64,000 nucleotides of DNA. It comes from Hydractinia symbiolongicarpus (taxonomy: Eukaryota > Cnidaria > Hydrozoa > Anthoathecata > Hydractiniidae). The stretch is from the NCBI RefSeq assembly GCF_029227915.1, contig NC_079884.1, positions 9,114,001 to 9,178,000 on the forward strand, read 5' to 3'. Shown here one piece after another: positions 11,601 through 23,300 of the stretch. The first letter of the stretch is position 1. Every line of letters starts with the position of its first letter. Both the position numbers and the translations under genes were made by a program. Under the pieces are notes generated by a model. The model worked only from the letters and a program-made list of their open reading frames with translations. It ran no database searches and had not been told where the DNA came from.

Positions 11601-14600
11601 CTGACAACTCTCAAGATGACTCTAGGACAAGACGAATAAAAGCTCGCCAACGTAGAGGTCTGATATCTTTTGTTTTAACTTCAAATTTGAGTATTCATTT
11701 TTTTATCTCTATAATAATAACTTTGTCTATCTATTTGTTTGTAACCGTGTTAACCACACACGAAATCTTACTACGAATAAATATAGTTATTTAGACTTCG
11801 CTGTGACGGCCAAACTCCCATAAATTTTCCACGGGCTAACGACTAGTTTCTATATTTGTGTTAAGGATACATGAAAGCAATGTCTGGGTTTACGATAACT
11901 GATGACTGTGGGTTTTGCATGTGTTAACCATTGTAGTTATGTTGATGTATATATTATAACATTGATGATTTTTGTTATGATTATGCTCAATTTAGAACGA
12001 TCAGAAACTGATCCGATGACAATGAGTGTTGATCGACCGCCAACTGGTAAACGTCCGCATGGAACAAGAGAACATAGAAAGAAGAAAAAACCAAGGTGAA
12101 AATAACAGGAGTTGTATTTGATGAAACGAATTGTGAACAAAGTGAAAATGTCATTTTCCAAATGTCAGAGTAAAAGACAACTCCATTTTTAATATGAAAA
12201 TCTGTTTTTTTCAGGAGTACTGTATTTGCATCTGGAGATGAGAATAATTATGAAGGTGATGGAGAAGGTGAAGCAAATAATCAGTCTTAATTTCTGCATT
12301 AAAAAACTAAACAATATGAATGTATTTGTTATCATACTGCTATTAATCTCAGTACAGATAAAAACTAGTTTTTGACTCAAATTGCGGAAGACCTACTTTG
12401 CGCATTACTAACATACTGCCTGGCAGTGAACCGGATTCGATACACAGTACCTAGAACCGGAGCCGATACGCAGTACCTAGAACTGGAGCCGCAGACAAAC
12501 CCACTACACTACTTGCTGCAATATGTTAGTGATGCACGCAGATAATTTATCCGGATGGTGTATAATATAGGTGATTCTTTATCATGGCACTCATCCGTTT
12601 GTTCATTCTCAACAGAGAATGAACAAACGAATCTGCCATGATAAAGAATCACCTATATTATTTTTGACTGGTCGTCCACTGTAGCGTTGGTACTCAAATG
12701 CACTGGTTTTAAAAAAAGTTTTTTTTTTAGTTTCCGAAATATTTGAAGTGGATAAAGAGGATATTATTCAACCTTCTGATGTAAACCAAAGTCTAACAAA
12801 ACTACATTCGGTGCATTCGTTTGGTCACACTGCAGCTTCATCTTTACCAAGTCAACCAACTGATATCTTGTTTATAGAGAAAAAAGGCAAGTGAATTATT
12901 TCAGCCAATTGAATATTTTGTTTACATTAGAAACTGATCAATCTAATTCGTGAGATAATGGTGGTAAATAAGTCTTACCCGTAAAGGTACAAGCCGCAAA
13001 AATAAAATTCCCGCTGTTTTTTTTCAAAATATGCTGTCTACTGCTCCTTTTTAGGATTGTATGAAATAGATTGTATTTGTTTCAAATGAAAATAAAATAA
13101 CAGTCTTTTGTTCTTTTTGTCCTAAAAACATTTTAAGACTTAAAATCCTGCCAAAGTATATGTGATAACGTTTTGTCTACGATATCGAAATTTTAGTGAA
13201 AAATTGATTCACTTAAAGATACACAATTTTACAATTTTTTTCACATTTTTGCGATTTCAAAAATTTCGCTTATCCGCGGTTTTATATTTTTTAAATGTTA
13301 AAAGGGAGAATAATTTGGCTTTTTTTGTTTGTTTTTGTTTTCTAATATTTTGTGCACAAATAAATTTCGTGAAAGTGAACGAAAATTTTAAAGAATGCAA
13401 AAATACCTATTCACGAATTATGCCTACATTAAAGGGTAGCAATTCTTTTTGTTTTAAAAAACATAGTAAAAATTCCTAGCTTTGTATAATGTTGCTTAGA
13501 TTATATTTAGATGGTCAGGGTTTTGTAAGGGAACATAAAAGTCGAATTAAGACGTCACGTGACAACACAGATTATGCTCTGCAACTACTTGATGTGAATA
13601 AAAATTATACGACTTTAGATTTCGTTCTTGTGAGTATTAATAATTAAGATCTTAGAAAATAAAAAATAAACACGAGTTTAGAATATGCGCCTGTTTATCG
13701 TAGAAAATACATCTGACGTTTCGAAGCTTGGCCATGATAGGTCACGGATTGTTGGCTGGTATGTACTTCATTTATTCTCTCATGTGGAAAGCATGTTTGA
13801 GAGTTTTAGCAGAACCGACATTTTTTTGAACTGTAGTTATATATATAAAAAAACCCTTCATTTTCTTCTTATTAGTGACTATATTGTTTTAACTTTTAGG
13901 TCTTGCAGTATCTCAGTGTGTTTTTGTGTATGCTCTTATTGGAAAAGGAAATAAAATTTTACTGGAATATTACTACAACTTGGCAATCCCGTATCATTCA
14001 GTATACTATTTCTTATTGGCGTTTTCGACAGTATCCATATTAGACAGGTACTTTACTTACCAAGTCGATTTCTTCTCTTCAGGATTGACTGTGCTACACA
14101 CATTTTAACATATATGTTTCTAGGTGTAGCAGCCAAACTTAACTTCTTGTGGATACAGGATCGCATGTAGTATACCTTGTGCAATTCAAAAGAATCTATT
14201 TAAAAGGATGTTTTAAAAAAAATAATCTTCCAATTACCGATTGGTGGTTTGCAAAAAATGTTACTGCGAAAAAACTAAAAAATGAAAATTTTGGTAATTC
14301 AAAAACTCGTTTAATTAAAAACTTACTTCCTTCAAAATTATAAAATGAGTATTTACACATTAGTATCAGTCAATCATATTTCCCAAAAATAGTTAAGTGG
14401 TATTCTAGTTAAGTGTAAGAGTAACAGGAATCCTCACTGCTGGCTCTTCCTCCCCTTCCAGATACACGTGTGTTAAATTAAGATACATGTTCCACAGTTT
14501 TTGTCGTTTAGATACGTCAATGTTAGTTCTGGTTGGAGTCAGTTTTTTCTCAGTTTACTGACGAAACCCTCAAGAGCTCTTGCAGTGATAGGTAGGTGAT

Positions 14601-16150
14601 CTAATGTCGTTGCTACACTGATGTTATCCGGTGAACCAATCCTAAGATTTGTTACATCTGCCACAAAATTTTTCTCCTACGTTTTTCTGCTAGCAGTGTG
14701 TTTGTATATCATTCAAATAATGAAATACTCAAATAAGTCACTTTGTTAATTTTTGTTTTAAATTTCTTATTCGTTGTAACTTCTCTAAAAATGAGCGAAA
14801 TTCCTGCCATTACTTGTAAAATGACGCGATAATCGGGTTTTTAAAAATTTTAAGGAATTCGCTAGAATTAACACTTTTCCATTCAATTTCTTGCAAAATA
14901 TGAAAATAAAAACATATATAAGAAATATACCATATATAAATATTTATTTTAGCATATTTATTAGCGTTGGTATTTTCAGTGAGTTTGGCACAGTTGGATG
15001 ACAGAATCAGTTTGTATAAAGATTTGCCAAACTTGTGGTAAGTTAGTTACTGATCATGATTGTACGTGAATAATATGACATACAATGTTACAGTTTTCTG
15101 AAACATTTCAATGTTTATCTAACATGGAAATTTGGCATTTGCTATAAGTTTTCTCTGTTGAATTTCCAAGTAAATTCGGATTAAAAATAAGCAAATAAAA
15201 GTTTATTTTAAAACGTGACTGAAGAACGAATTCTTAACTGCCATGTGCAAAATATATAAATACACAATAAGAGCAGCTATAGGAGTGGGGAAATATGGAC
15301 AATTATGGTAACTATATGTTTCCCTACTTTTGAATAAACGACCAGGGGTGGTTAATGAGATGATGTATTAAATTTTTTAATTTTTTTTAATTTTTAATAT
15401 AGAGACAAGAATGTTTCGGTCTACCCCTTTATGGTTCGAAGATACCAGGATCCTATTGTATTTATCTTCACTTTCGTGCAGTTGCTATAGAAAACTTGGC
15501 TGCACGTCACAGATTAGCTGCCACCTCCAAAATGTGGAAATTAAAATAAGGACGTTAGATTGAGCGTTTATGATATGCAATATATCGAATATGTGATGCA
15601 ATTTCTTTTTCACCCCGTTTTAAGATTGCGAAGTTCAACTGAAAAAAAGTTCATTTCTTCCTTTTAAAAGAAAAAAGAATCGGAAACAGTAATTGTTACA
15701 TTTGAGTGGAACGCCCTTTACTAATAGACCTTTTCGCGTTTTATTGCTATATTAGTTATTCAGTTCGAAAAAACTCATTTTTTTATTTTTAACAATAAAT
15801 ATTTTAGGAGCGAAAAAGACATGGAGAAATTAAATACTTGGAAAGTGATTAATCTGTTGCGCGTCATTGGTGCAGTGCTAGGATGGATCATGGTTGCCAT
15901 GGCACCTGTGGATGACCAAACTGCTGGTATGAGTCTACCATTTTATTAGCAGTGTATATTTAGAAACTCTAAGTCTCTAAATTTTTTCATTAATAATTGT
16001 CAATTTACCACCCATTTTCATCTATTTCATTTAGTTACCATTCAAAGATTTATTGATCGAGAAAACGCGGAAGGGAGTGTGCGTTACGAGATGAACAGCT
16101 TGAAGTCGAAGTCAACGTCTATACACACCTGGGATAGAATCAATCCTTGA
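8619..16150 (+). CDS. TMEM237: TMEM237, ciliary transition-zone four-pass membrane protein
   Basis: TMEM237 is a tetraspan protein of the ciliary transition zone (Joubert syndrome gene in people). Thirteen coding exons: 8619-8643, 11174-11377, 11460-11657, 11996-12095, 12215-12267 (or to 12255), 12731-12886, 13511-13629, 13704-13758, 13900-14047, 14083-14123, 14953-15037, 15808-15926, 16035-16150; total 1,419 nt, 472 residues, all phases consistent. The N-terminal half is charged and disordered (repeated Lys/Arg clusters, as RRRPQRKAKSPQERLPRS), then comes a conserved LFIEKK motif. Four hydrophobic segments follow: AMIGHGLLAGLAVSQCVFVY, YYFLLAFSTVSILDR, YMFLAYLLALVFSVSLAQL and VIGAVLGWIMVAMA. 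STVSILDR and AQLDDRISLY match the family landmarks as I remember them. Human TMEM237 is about 408 residues. Exon 6 uses a GC donor. Exon 1 and the end of exon 5 are the least certain parts. Confidence 0.88.
9601..10967 (-). mobile_element. 5'-truncated LINE with PHD-like finger, decayed
   Basis: A non-LTR retrotransposon remnant lies in TMEM237 intron 1, antisense to the gene. Reading the minus strand, the reverse transcriptase shows VDLEKAFDRVPRKV, the VGVHQGSVLSPLL block and the catalytic YADDLVLI. A Cys/His-rich segment CGVCRKG...CQTCKHWVHKKC...CKRC follows and resembles a PHD/zinc finger. Then come ENICYLGDMLG, YGSETWAV and the C-terminal RPRKTWQEV region, ending at 9632. At least two frameshifts (near 10900, and near 10110-10150 where frames change) and a frame break near 9968 show that it is dead. 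The 3' end is an (ATG)n tail, 9601-9624 on the plus strand as (CAT)n, typical of LINEs with microsatellite tails. CR1/L2-like or a relative; exact clade not determined. Confidence 0.9.
12418..12545. repeat. Dispersed repeat related to 60204-60310, with 26-bp duplication
   Basis: This segment shares a CCTGGCAG start, a B-box-like ATTCGATAC/TTCGATCC area, GCAGACAAA and TTAGYGAYGCACG...GATA blocks with 60204-60310, so both belong to one dispersed, probably tRNA-derived family. A 26-bp unit (CGATACRCAGTACCTAGAAC plus YGGAGC) is duplicated at 12438-12463 and 12464-12489. Confidence 0.5.
12562..12660. mobile_element. 99-bp fold-back (hairpin) element
   Basis: The left arm from 12562 begins TAATATAGGTGATTCTTTAT and the right arm ending at 12660 is its reverse complement. 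The outer 27 bp are perfect and the inner arms (CGTTTGTTCATTCTC and GAGAATGAACAAACG) are also perfect, with only a few mismatched bases between and a 4-base AACA loop. It is a small fold-back MITE in TMEM237 intron 5. Confidence 0.8.
14400..14700 (-). pseudogene. Frameshifted protein-coding fragment in TMEM237 intron 10
   Basis: The minus strand reads as protein in two frames joined by a single-base shift near 14555. The first frame (about 14676-14556) has VADVTNLRIGSPDNISVATT followed by a leucine-rich stretch ending VSKLRK; the second (about 14560-14413) has TPTRTNIDVSKRQKLWNMYL and an acidic GEEEPAV part. Both look like ordinary protein sequence, but a frame break and an upstream stop show it is not intact. 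I do not recognise the parent gene; it may be a retrocopy or transposon-borne fragment. Confidence 0.4.
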
Positions 16151-17353
16151 TGTCATTTTTAATATACTTTTATAAATTTTATTTAACCTGTATTATATAT
16201 ATTTATGTTCATACTTTGTTTTTAATTTTTTAAATTGTGTTTTATTTCCTTCCATCTTTTTAATGTTGTTATCGATATTACGAGAAGCTTTTGGATGTTT
16301 GCGCGTAATCGCTGTTTCGTCAATTTTTTATTTTTTTTCAGTAACGGAAAAAAATAGCTGGCTCGATTGTCAATTTTAGATCTGCTCAGGAATCTCTTTC
16401 GAAGTAACAAAAAAAAATGTTCCTGGCTCAAAGATTCTAGGCCTTTTATAACAGTTTGGCTTACAAATGGGCTCAGGATCTACAAGAGCCTGGGGACCAG
16501 GTTGCGTCGACCCCATTTTTTTGTTGCTTTTTTATATGCAAGAGAACGTGTTCTGTTGTGGCACTGGGTGTTAGCAGGGCTTCCACACATCAAAACCCCT
16601 AATTTTGATGCTTATCAAATCTTCTCCAATAAAAGAATTTTTGACAATTTTTTCCTCAAATTTCCTCAAACTTGTTCTTCACTCGTTGCGTTACCTCTCC
16701 TCAAATCTTAATTTCTTTAGAAAATATGAGAATTTGCTCAAATCTCCTCAATTTTTTATGAAAACATTGTCATTTCAAAAGGTTAAAAAATTCTGATCAA
16801 GAGTCCTAAAATACGACTCTTCGGAACTAGTTTTCCACAATCCAATAAAAGCGAGTCCGTTGTTTGAAAATTTGTTATCAACAGTAAGTCAGAATTTACG
16901 ACAGCAAAATGTCTGGTCTTACAGAACACCACATATGTGGGAAGTCAGGTGTACCTATCTCATTTAAACCCGCTGATTAATAATGATGACATGAGAATTG
17001 TTAGGAAGATGAAAAACTTTTTTTCACCATAACTCATGTACAAATAGCGATAAATAAAGGATAAAAAATATATTAAATTTAATGTTTCTATAAACAATTT
17101 ATATTTTAAAAAAACCACCACAACTTCGACTCTTTGAAACTTCTGGCGTAACATGAAATGTTTACGCTAAGTTCGTAGCACACATTGTAATGGTCCAGTT
17201 TAACGATGCTGTGTGATTGTTTATTACGGGTTAAACCGACGTTTTAAAAAAACATACGCAGTTGTATCATCCAATAAAGCACCGTTTTTTTTCGTGCGAC
17301 CAAGAAAATACTACTCCGCTCATCTAGTCAAAGTGTGACCAAGGAAAGTGATT
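16151..17353. other. Intergenic region between convergent TMEM237 and ninein genes
   Basis: The two stop codons face each other across 1.2 kb. The region is AT-rich with polyadenylation-like AATAAA strings. The open frames in it (16222-16431 minus, 16367-16711 plus, 16605-16796 plus, 16960-17154 minus) are low-complexity and overlap one another; I do not support any as a gene. Confidence 0.5.
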
Positions 17354-20300
17354 TCACGTAAAGTTTGTTATTCCATGCGCATGACACAACTTTGAAATTA
17401 CTCTCTGTAACGCTCTCTTCTGGTCCGTTAATTGACGTATTTGTTTATTTGAATTACCGAGGTTGCTTTCAGCGTCTGCGATTTGTTTCATAAGATTCGC
17501 GTTCTCGAGATAAAGATCGGTAACCAACGTGTCAGAACGTATCGATTTTGACATCATATTCTTTTTCTATAAAAAACATTAACAAATATATTTCTTGACG
17601 TAATTTACTAGATTTCGGTGTCAAATTAAAATCAGGCTTTGCAGATGACACACCTCATCTCTCGCCCTCATATTGTTCTCATTCAATAACATCTTCAAAC
17701 TTTTGACTTGGTTATCTAATTCATCCTTGTCTTGTTTAGTTGCATTTAGTTTTTCTTCCATAATCATTAACGAATCTTCAAAGGAGCGGATTTTGCGAGA
17801 CTTTTCTTCGAGCTAAACAATTGAAAAAGAAGGCTCATTAAAACGAATTTAATACGACCCGGGAGGATGCTTTTACAGCGTGTCGGCGAAAAGGTTTTCA
17901 AACCACTTTCACAGTTTCCCGATTTTTTAGGTTTTTTGCTATATTTTACGTTCTTGAAAAACACGCACAATCTTTGAGTCTTCTTCATATTTAAAGCGAT
18001 TGTGAAGAAGACTCAAAAATATCATTATAAAACATTTAAACATATATTACATCACGTTTACAACTGCTATGAAAGAGTGGTGGATGTGCAAGGGCAGACA
18101 CCCTATTTCACTAAACTTCGAAGTTTTTATTGCAAAAGTTATAATGGCATATAAGATTGTATGGGAAAAAATATCACGTGTTATATGCGCCATGTTTGAA
18201 ATAAGATGGTAGTTACAACTGCACCAACATTGAAGATGACAAAAACAACACTGAAACAAAGTAAACAACAACGTAAACAAATAACAACAACATAACAAAT
18301 TTTAAAAGCTGAATAATAATAACAATTATTTCAAAAAATAGTCTCCAGTTTTGCTATAACACGTCACAGACAACAAAAACGTCATACATCGTAGATCTAC
18401 GTACGGCTTTGCGGGTTATCCTCGACATGCTGACGTCATCACTTACCTTTTTATTCAGGTTAATCACTTCAGCCTTCGCATCGTTAAAAACTTTTTCTTT
18501 CAAAGCTAAATCGCGATCGCTAGAAGCGCTAGCTCTGTAGAGCTGATCTTTAAGCTCTTGGATTTCTCTGAGGTAACGAGACTTTTCTGTCGTGAAAGCT
18601 GTTGTTTGCAAGTTGAGCTAGAAAAGAAGAACTTTACATCACTCTATGAAAATGAAAATTTCAGTCGATTTTTCGCTGAAAAAGATTTTTTTGCAATTTT
18701 GGATTGAATATTTTGGCTCAAGAAGGAAATTATTTTACCTTTTCTTTTTGTGAATCGAACTCCTTGGTGTACATTTCCTCCATGTTTTCCAACATTTTCT
18801 TGTAATGCTCAACCTCGTCTTCAATGTGACATATTTTAATCTCCTTTTCCTGTAGAGCCGCCTCTAGTTCGCGTTCATGAAGGCCGAGAGTTCGGACACT
18901 CTCGTTCAAAAGTTTGTTATCCTTCTCAACCTTATAAATAAAAAGATACACCGATAAAAGACAAAATTTAAAATGACGTTTATGTACAACTTATTTACCC
19001 TTTGTAAGAACCCGGCCATGAAAATCGGGTTGACGAAATACCTACCTCCAGCAAAGAATTTAAAACGCGTTGTTTTTCGCAAATTTCTTTAGACAGTTTT
19101 GTGTTTTCATACTTTAACTCGCCAGCCTCGTTTTCAACGACTGACAATTTATCAATCCTGTCCTGCATAGCCTCGTTTTCACTTTGAAGGCGAGTAATAG
19201 TTTCTTGTTGCTCAGTAATCTCATGAACGCTGTTGTCGAGAATGGTTGCTTTCTCGCGAGTTAATTTTTGTAACTCGTCTTCAACTTGATTTTTATCAGT
19301 TTTTAAGATGTCTAACTCTTCTGTTAAAGAAATAATTTTGTTGCTTAAAATTTTTTTCTCATTGTGAAATTCACTTATCTCGGATGCTTCCTGGCTAATG
19401 GACAGTATCTTCAGTTCTAAAACCTGATTCTTCGTATCTAGTTCTTTCTTTTGTTCCTTTAATGAGATGAGTTCAGATTCAAGAAAATTGTTGGAATTTC
19501 TTAATTGTTCAGTCTCTCTATTAACCCGTTCTTTAAACTCTTTGTCTCGATTATCTTTGAGTGCTTCTAACTCTTTCTTATATTCAAACTCCATCTGCAT
19601 TTGATGTCTCTGTGTTTTATTCAATAGGTCTTCCTTTTCTTCTTCAAACATGTTTTCAAGGTCTCTCTTCTCCACAGCAAAATTCTCCTCCATGGTTGTT
19701 TTTTCAACCTGCCAACTTAATTCTAATTCGGCTTTTTCTCGAGCGTAACTCTGTTGGAGTTCAACTTTTTCTTTTCGATACGATGTTTCCCACTCGCTTT
19801 TATAGTTATTGATAAGGTTTTGGAAGTCTTCCTTCATTTTTCCTTTAAGGCCTGCTTCACCACCAGAAAATGCCTGTTGCAACTCTGAAATCTCTCGCTT
19901 GTATTTCTGCTCAAGCAGAGATTTTTCGAGATCGTATTGTTCCTTTAAACTCTCCTTTTCATCTGCAAAGGAGAGTTCCAACTGCGTTTTTAATTGCTTC
20001 ACCTGGCGTTCTGCGTTCGATTTTTCTTGCTGTAGACTCTTCGATAGTTCATATTTTTCCCGCCGAAGATCTTCCTCGATAATCGATCTCTCCTCCACAG
20101 ACGTTTTACGTAAATCTGCTAACTGTAAAGCCAATTGATGCTCATATTCCTGTTTCAAGACATCTTCTAATTCAGCTCGGTCACGTAAAAATTTCTGTTC
20201 CATTCCAGTTTTTTCCCTATTAAAACCCTCCCTCATGCTGGCGCGTTCGTTGTTAAAACACTGTTCCATTTCACTTACCTGCGATGAAAAACTTTTTCTC

Positions 20301-23300
20301 AAATCGCTCATCTCTTTTTGATGTTTCTTGCGTAAACTTTGAACTTCATTCTCCATGTTATCAAGCATAGTTTCTTTATCCTTTTTAAATTGGCGTTCTA
20401 TTTCCTTGACGTTGTCAAAATGTTTTTTCTCCAGTTCGATCTTTAAATTATCAATGTATTTCTGAGATTTATTAACTTCACGATTCGAACTCGTCGCGTT
20501 CTGCTGAAGTTCTGCACGTTCGATGCGAAATTTTTGTTCCAGTTCAGCTTTTTCATTTAAAAATTTCAGCTCCATTTCAGCTTTTTCTGTTTCTAAAATA
20601 ACAACTTTTTCCTCTAACTTGGTTAGCTGTGACCGGTACGTCATTCCTAGTTCTTCTTTCTCCTCACGAAACGAATTCTCGATTTTACGTCTTTCCTTTT
20701 TAAAGGAATATTCATTCTCAGCGTCAGACGAAATATCCCATCGCGTTCGCTCGCTTTCATAATCTCTTATTAAACTTTGTTTTTCATTCTGAAAGTTTTG
20801 TCTTTCCGTGTTCATTTTTCTCTCGAAAGCGGTCACTAGATTTTCTTTCTCCTTCGAATAATGCTTCGACATCGTGTCTAATTCTATCGTCATTAAATTT
20901 TTCATCTCCAACATATCTGACGTATGTTTTTCGGTCACGCGGCTGATTTCGCGACGATGTCGTTCGTTTAAGTTCGACGTATTTTCATCAAGAAGTCGAT
21001 TCACAGTCTCAAGATCTCGTCGTAAGCCGGCTATGACAGTGTCTTGTTCGATTATTTTGAGACGACACTCGTCCATATCTAGAATAAAAATTCGCGATTA
21101 AAAAATAAACAACATAAACATTAAAAACAAACAAGCTTTCTTAATCGTTCAAATATGTAATGATCAGACATGTTATTCTCTTCCCTAATTACTAGCTAAT
21201 TACGTTAACGAGGAGTCATTACTTGCTCTAAAGAACGGTGACACAGTTGCCACAGCTCCCGCGTTTCCACATAAGGTCGTTGTTTACCTGGCAGAATTCA
21301 GAAATTTAGACATTTCTGCATCTCAAAAAGAATTTGTAAACACTCTAGAACTGCCTGGTCCCTAATGAAAACGACTGACACGGTACAACCCCTTAAAATT
21401 AGTGAGGCTGACCACATATCGACCATGCAATTTAAACAAATGAAATTTCTTACCTGAATTCGAGAAAACTTGGTCATCGTGTGACGTGCTAGAAAAATGT
21501 CTTTTCACGATATTGGGCTTCAGATAATCCGACAAATACGAGCCATTTCGAGTTATGTCGTCGCTTCCTTTAGAACCGTTCAAAGATCGGGCCACTTTAT
21601 ATCCTGCAGATGAAAGTTGCTCTAACTGCGCCAAATATTCATCATTTCGGTCACGTAATTCCTGAAAGAAGTACAATGGTTAATTTTGAAGTTAATTTTT
21701 TATTCGTGGGCAATCGAGGCAATTGAGACTTACCTTGTTTATACTTTCTAAGTCTTTTATTTTGAGTGATTGTTTGTTTTGGGCATCTTTCATCGACCTT
21801 CGTTCTCTTTCTAACTCGCTTACCTAAAAATATATATCGTCAAAGCTTAAGGCTAGTGAAGCTATTAGCTGTCGTTGAAACTGTGTACTCAAAAACACCG
21901 TCACCGCTAAATACAGGTTAAAACATCGTAACAGCTAAATACAGGTCAAATTAGATAAATTACGCGAATATTTACTTTTTGTTTATATTCTGTCGTGTTA
22001 TTAAGTTCCATCTCCAAACATGTACATTTTTTTCGTTCTAAGTTAAGCTGGTTAATTGTTTCTTTTAAGTTTTCTTCAAGTCGTAAGATTTCCTGTAAAT
22101 ATAAACAAAGATGCAATAAAGGACGACATTTCGGCGAGAGGATCACGATGACATTGAAAATATGCGAGTAATCTTACGTTACAAAGCAAAATACGACTGT
22201 GCGCGACTTCTAAACGAAATTGGCGCGACAACATATTTATCATGTTAAAAGAATGTTCTCTTTAGAAATAAAAAAAAACTTTATCTGATGTCTTTACACT
22301 CGAATTGAATGCAGAATCGCACACCTGCCATATCCGAAGAAAAACAAAAAACGAAAGAAAAAACTTAAATCAACTTCTATTTAATATATTAATTTTCCTT
22401 TTTTCATCATGAAAGAGTAAACAACAACACGAAATTATTGATCCTTGTCCATCATGGACGAATCAATTTTTTTTTTATATACAGTAGCTAAGGTACCTTA
22501 TCCCAGCAACAAAAAAAAAATGTTTGAGATTTTAACAAAAGACCTTTTTCATAAGAAAGTGATACTTAAATCCTGTATTTTTTGGAGCCATAAAAAGTAT
22601 GCTGTTGCAGTGTAGTTTTGAAGTGACATTTAAAACAAGTTTGCTGTTTGGACATTTTTCCTGCTTTGCAAAAATTATTTTTAATTATTTTTAATTTTTG
22701 TTCACGTGTTTTAGCCTCAAGGCACTCTTTGTTTTTACTTTAGATTATTCGAAATAAGTTCAAATCAGAAAAAAACACGTTTAAACAATGCCCTTTTATT
22801 TTTAATTCAGAAAAGATAGAAATAGCCACACAACGAAATGATGGAATTAGTAAATCTTTTAGGTCAACGTACTACAGAAGCTTCTTTAATTTTCTTTTTA
22901 GTTTGAAGATCTTCATTCTTCATTTCCTGCAACTTTTTATCCAGTAGTTGATTTTGCTGTTGGTGCTTCTGTAGCATGGCTTCACGCTGTTGCATCAATT
23001 CTTTCTCACGCAAAGATATTTTGTTCTCGTAACTTTCAGCTTGATTTCTACAGTAAAAGACAATTTTATAGAATGAAGAGAATTTAAAAATACCATATCA
23101 AAGACATAACCACATTTTTCGATAAAAGAACGGTAGTAAGTACAGCATATACACCACAACTATGCCTCCAAAGGAGGAAAGTCCCCCTCAACCAGGCTAG
23201 GAAAGAATTAATCTATTAGACCAAATCCCTGTCTTTCTAAGGTGGTGGGATTGAAGAATTTTGTCATGTGTAGGAAGTTTCCATTTTATTAGAGAATTTC

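Noticed and set aside
13685-13954. 89-codon open frame across TMEM237 exon 8
   Set aside because: It is in a different frame from the conserved membrane segment; the AG at 13702-13703 and the GTATGT donor at 13759 give the correct exon.
19561-21101. Several plus-strand open frames opposite the ninein coiled-coil exon
   Set aside because: They are antisense shadows of a 2-kb coding exon with Glu/Lys-rich codons.
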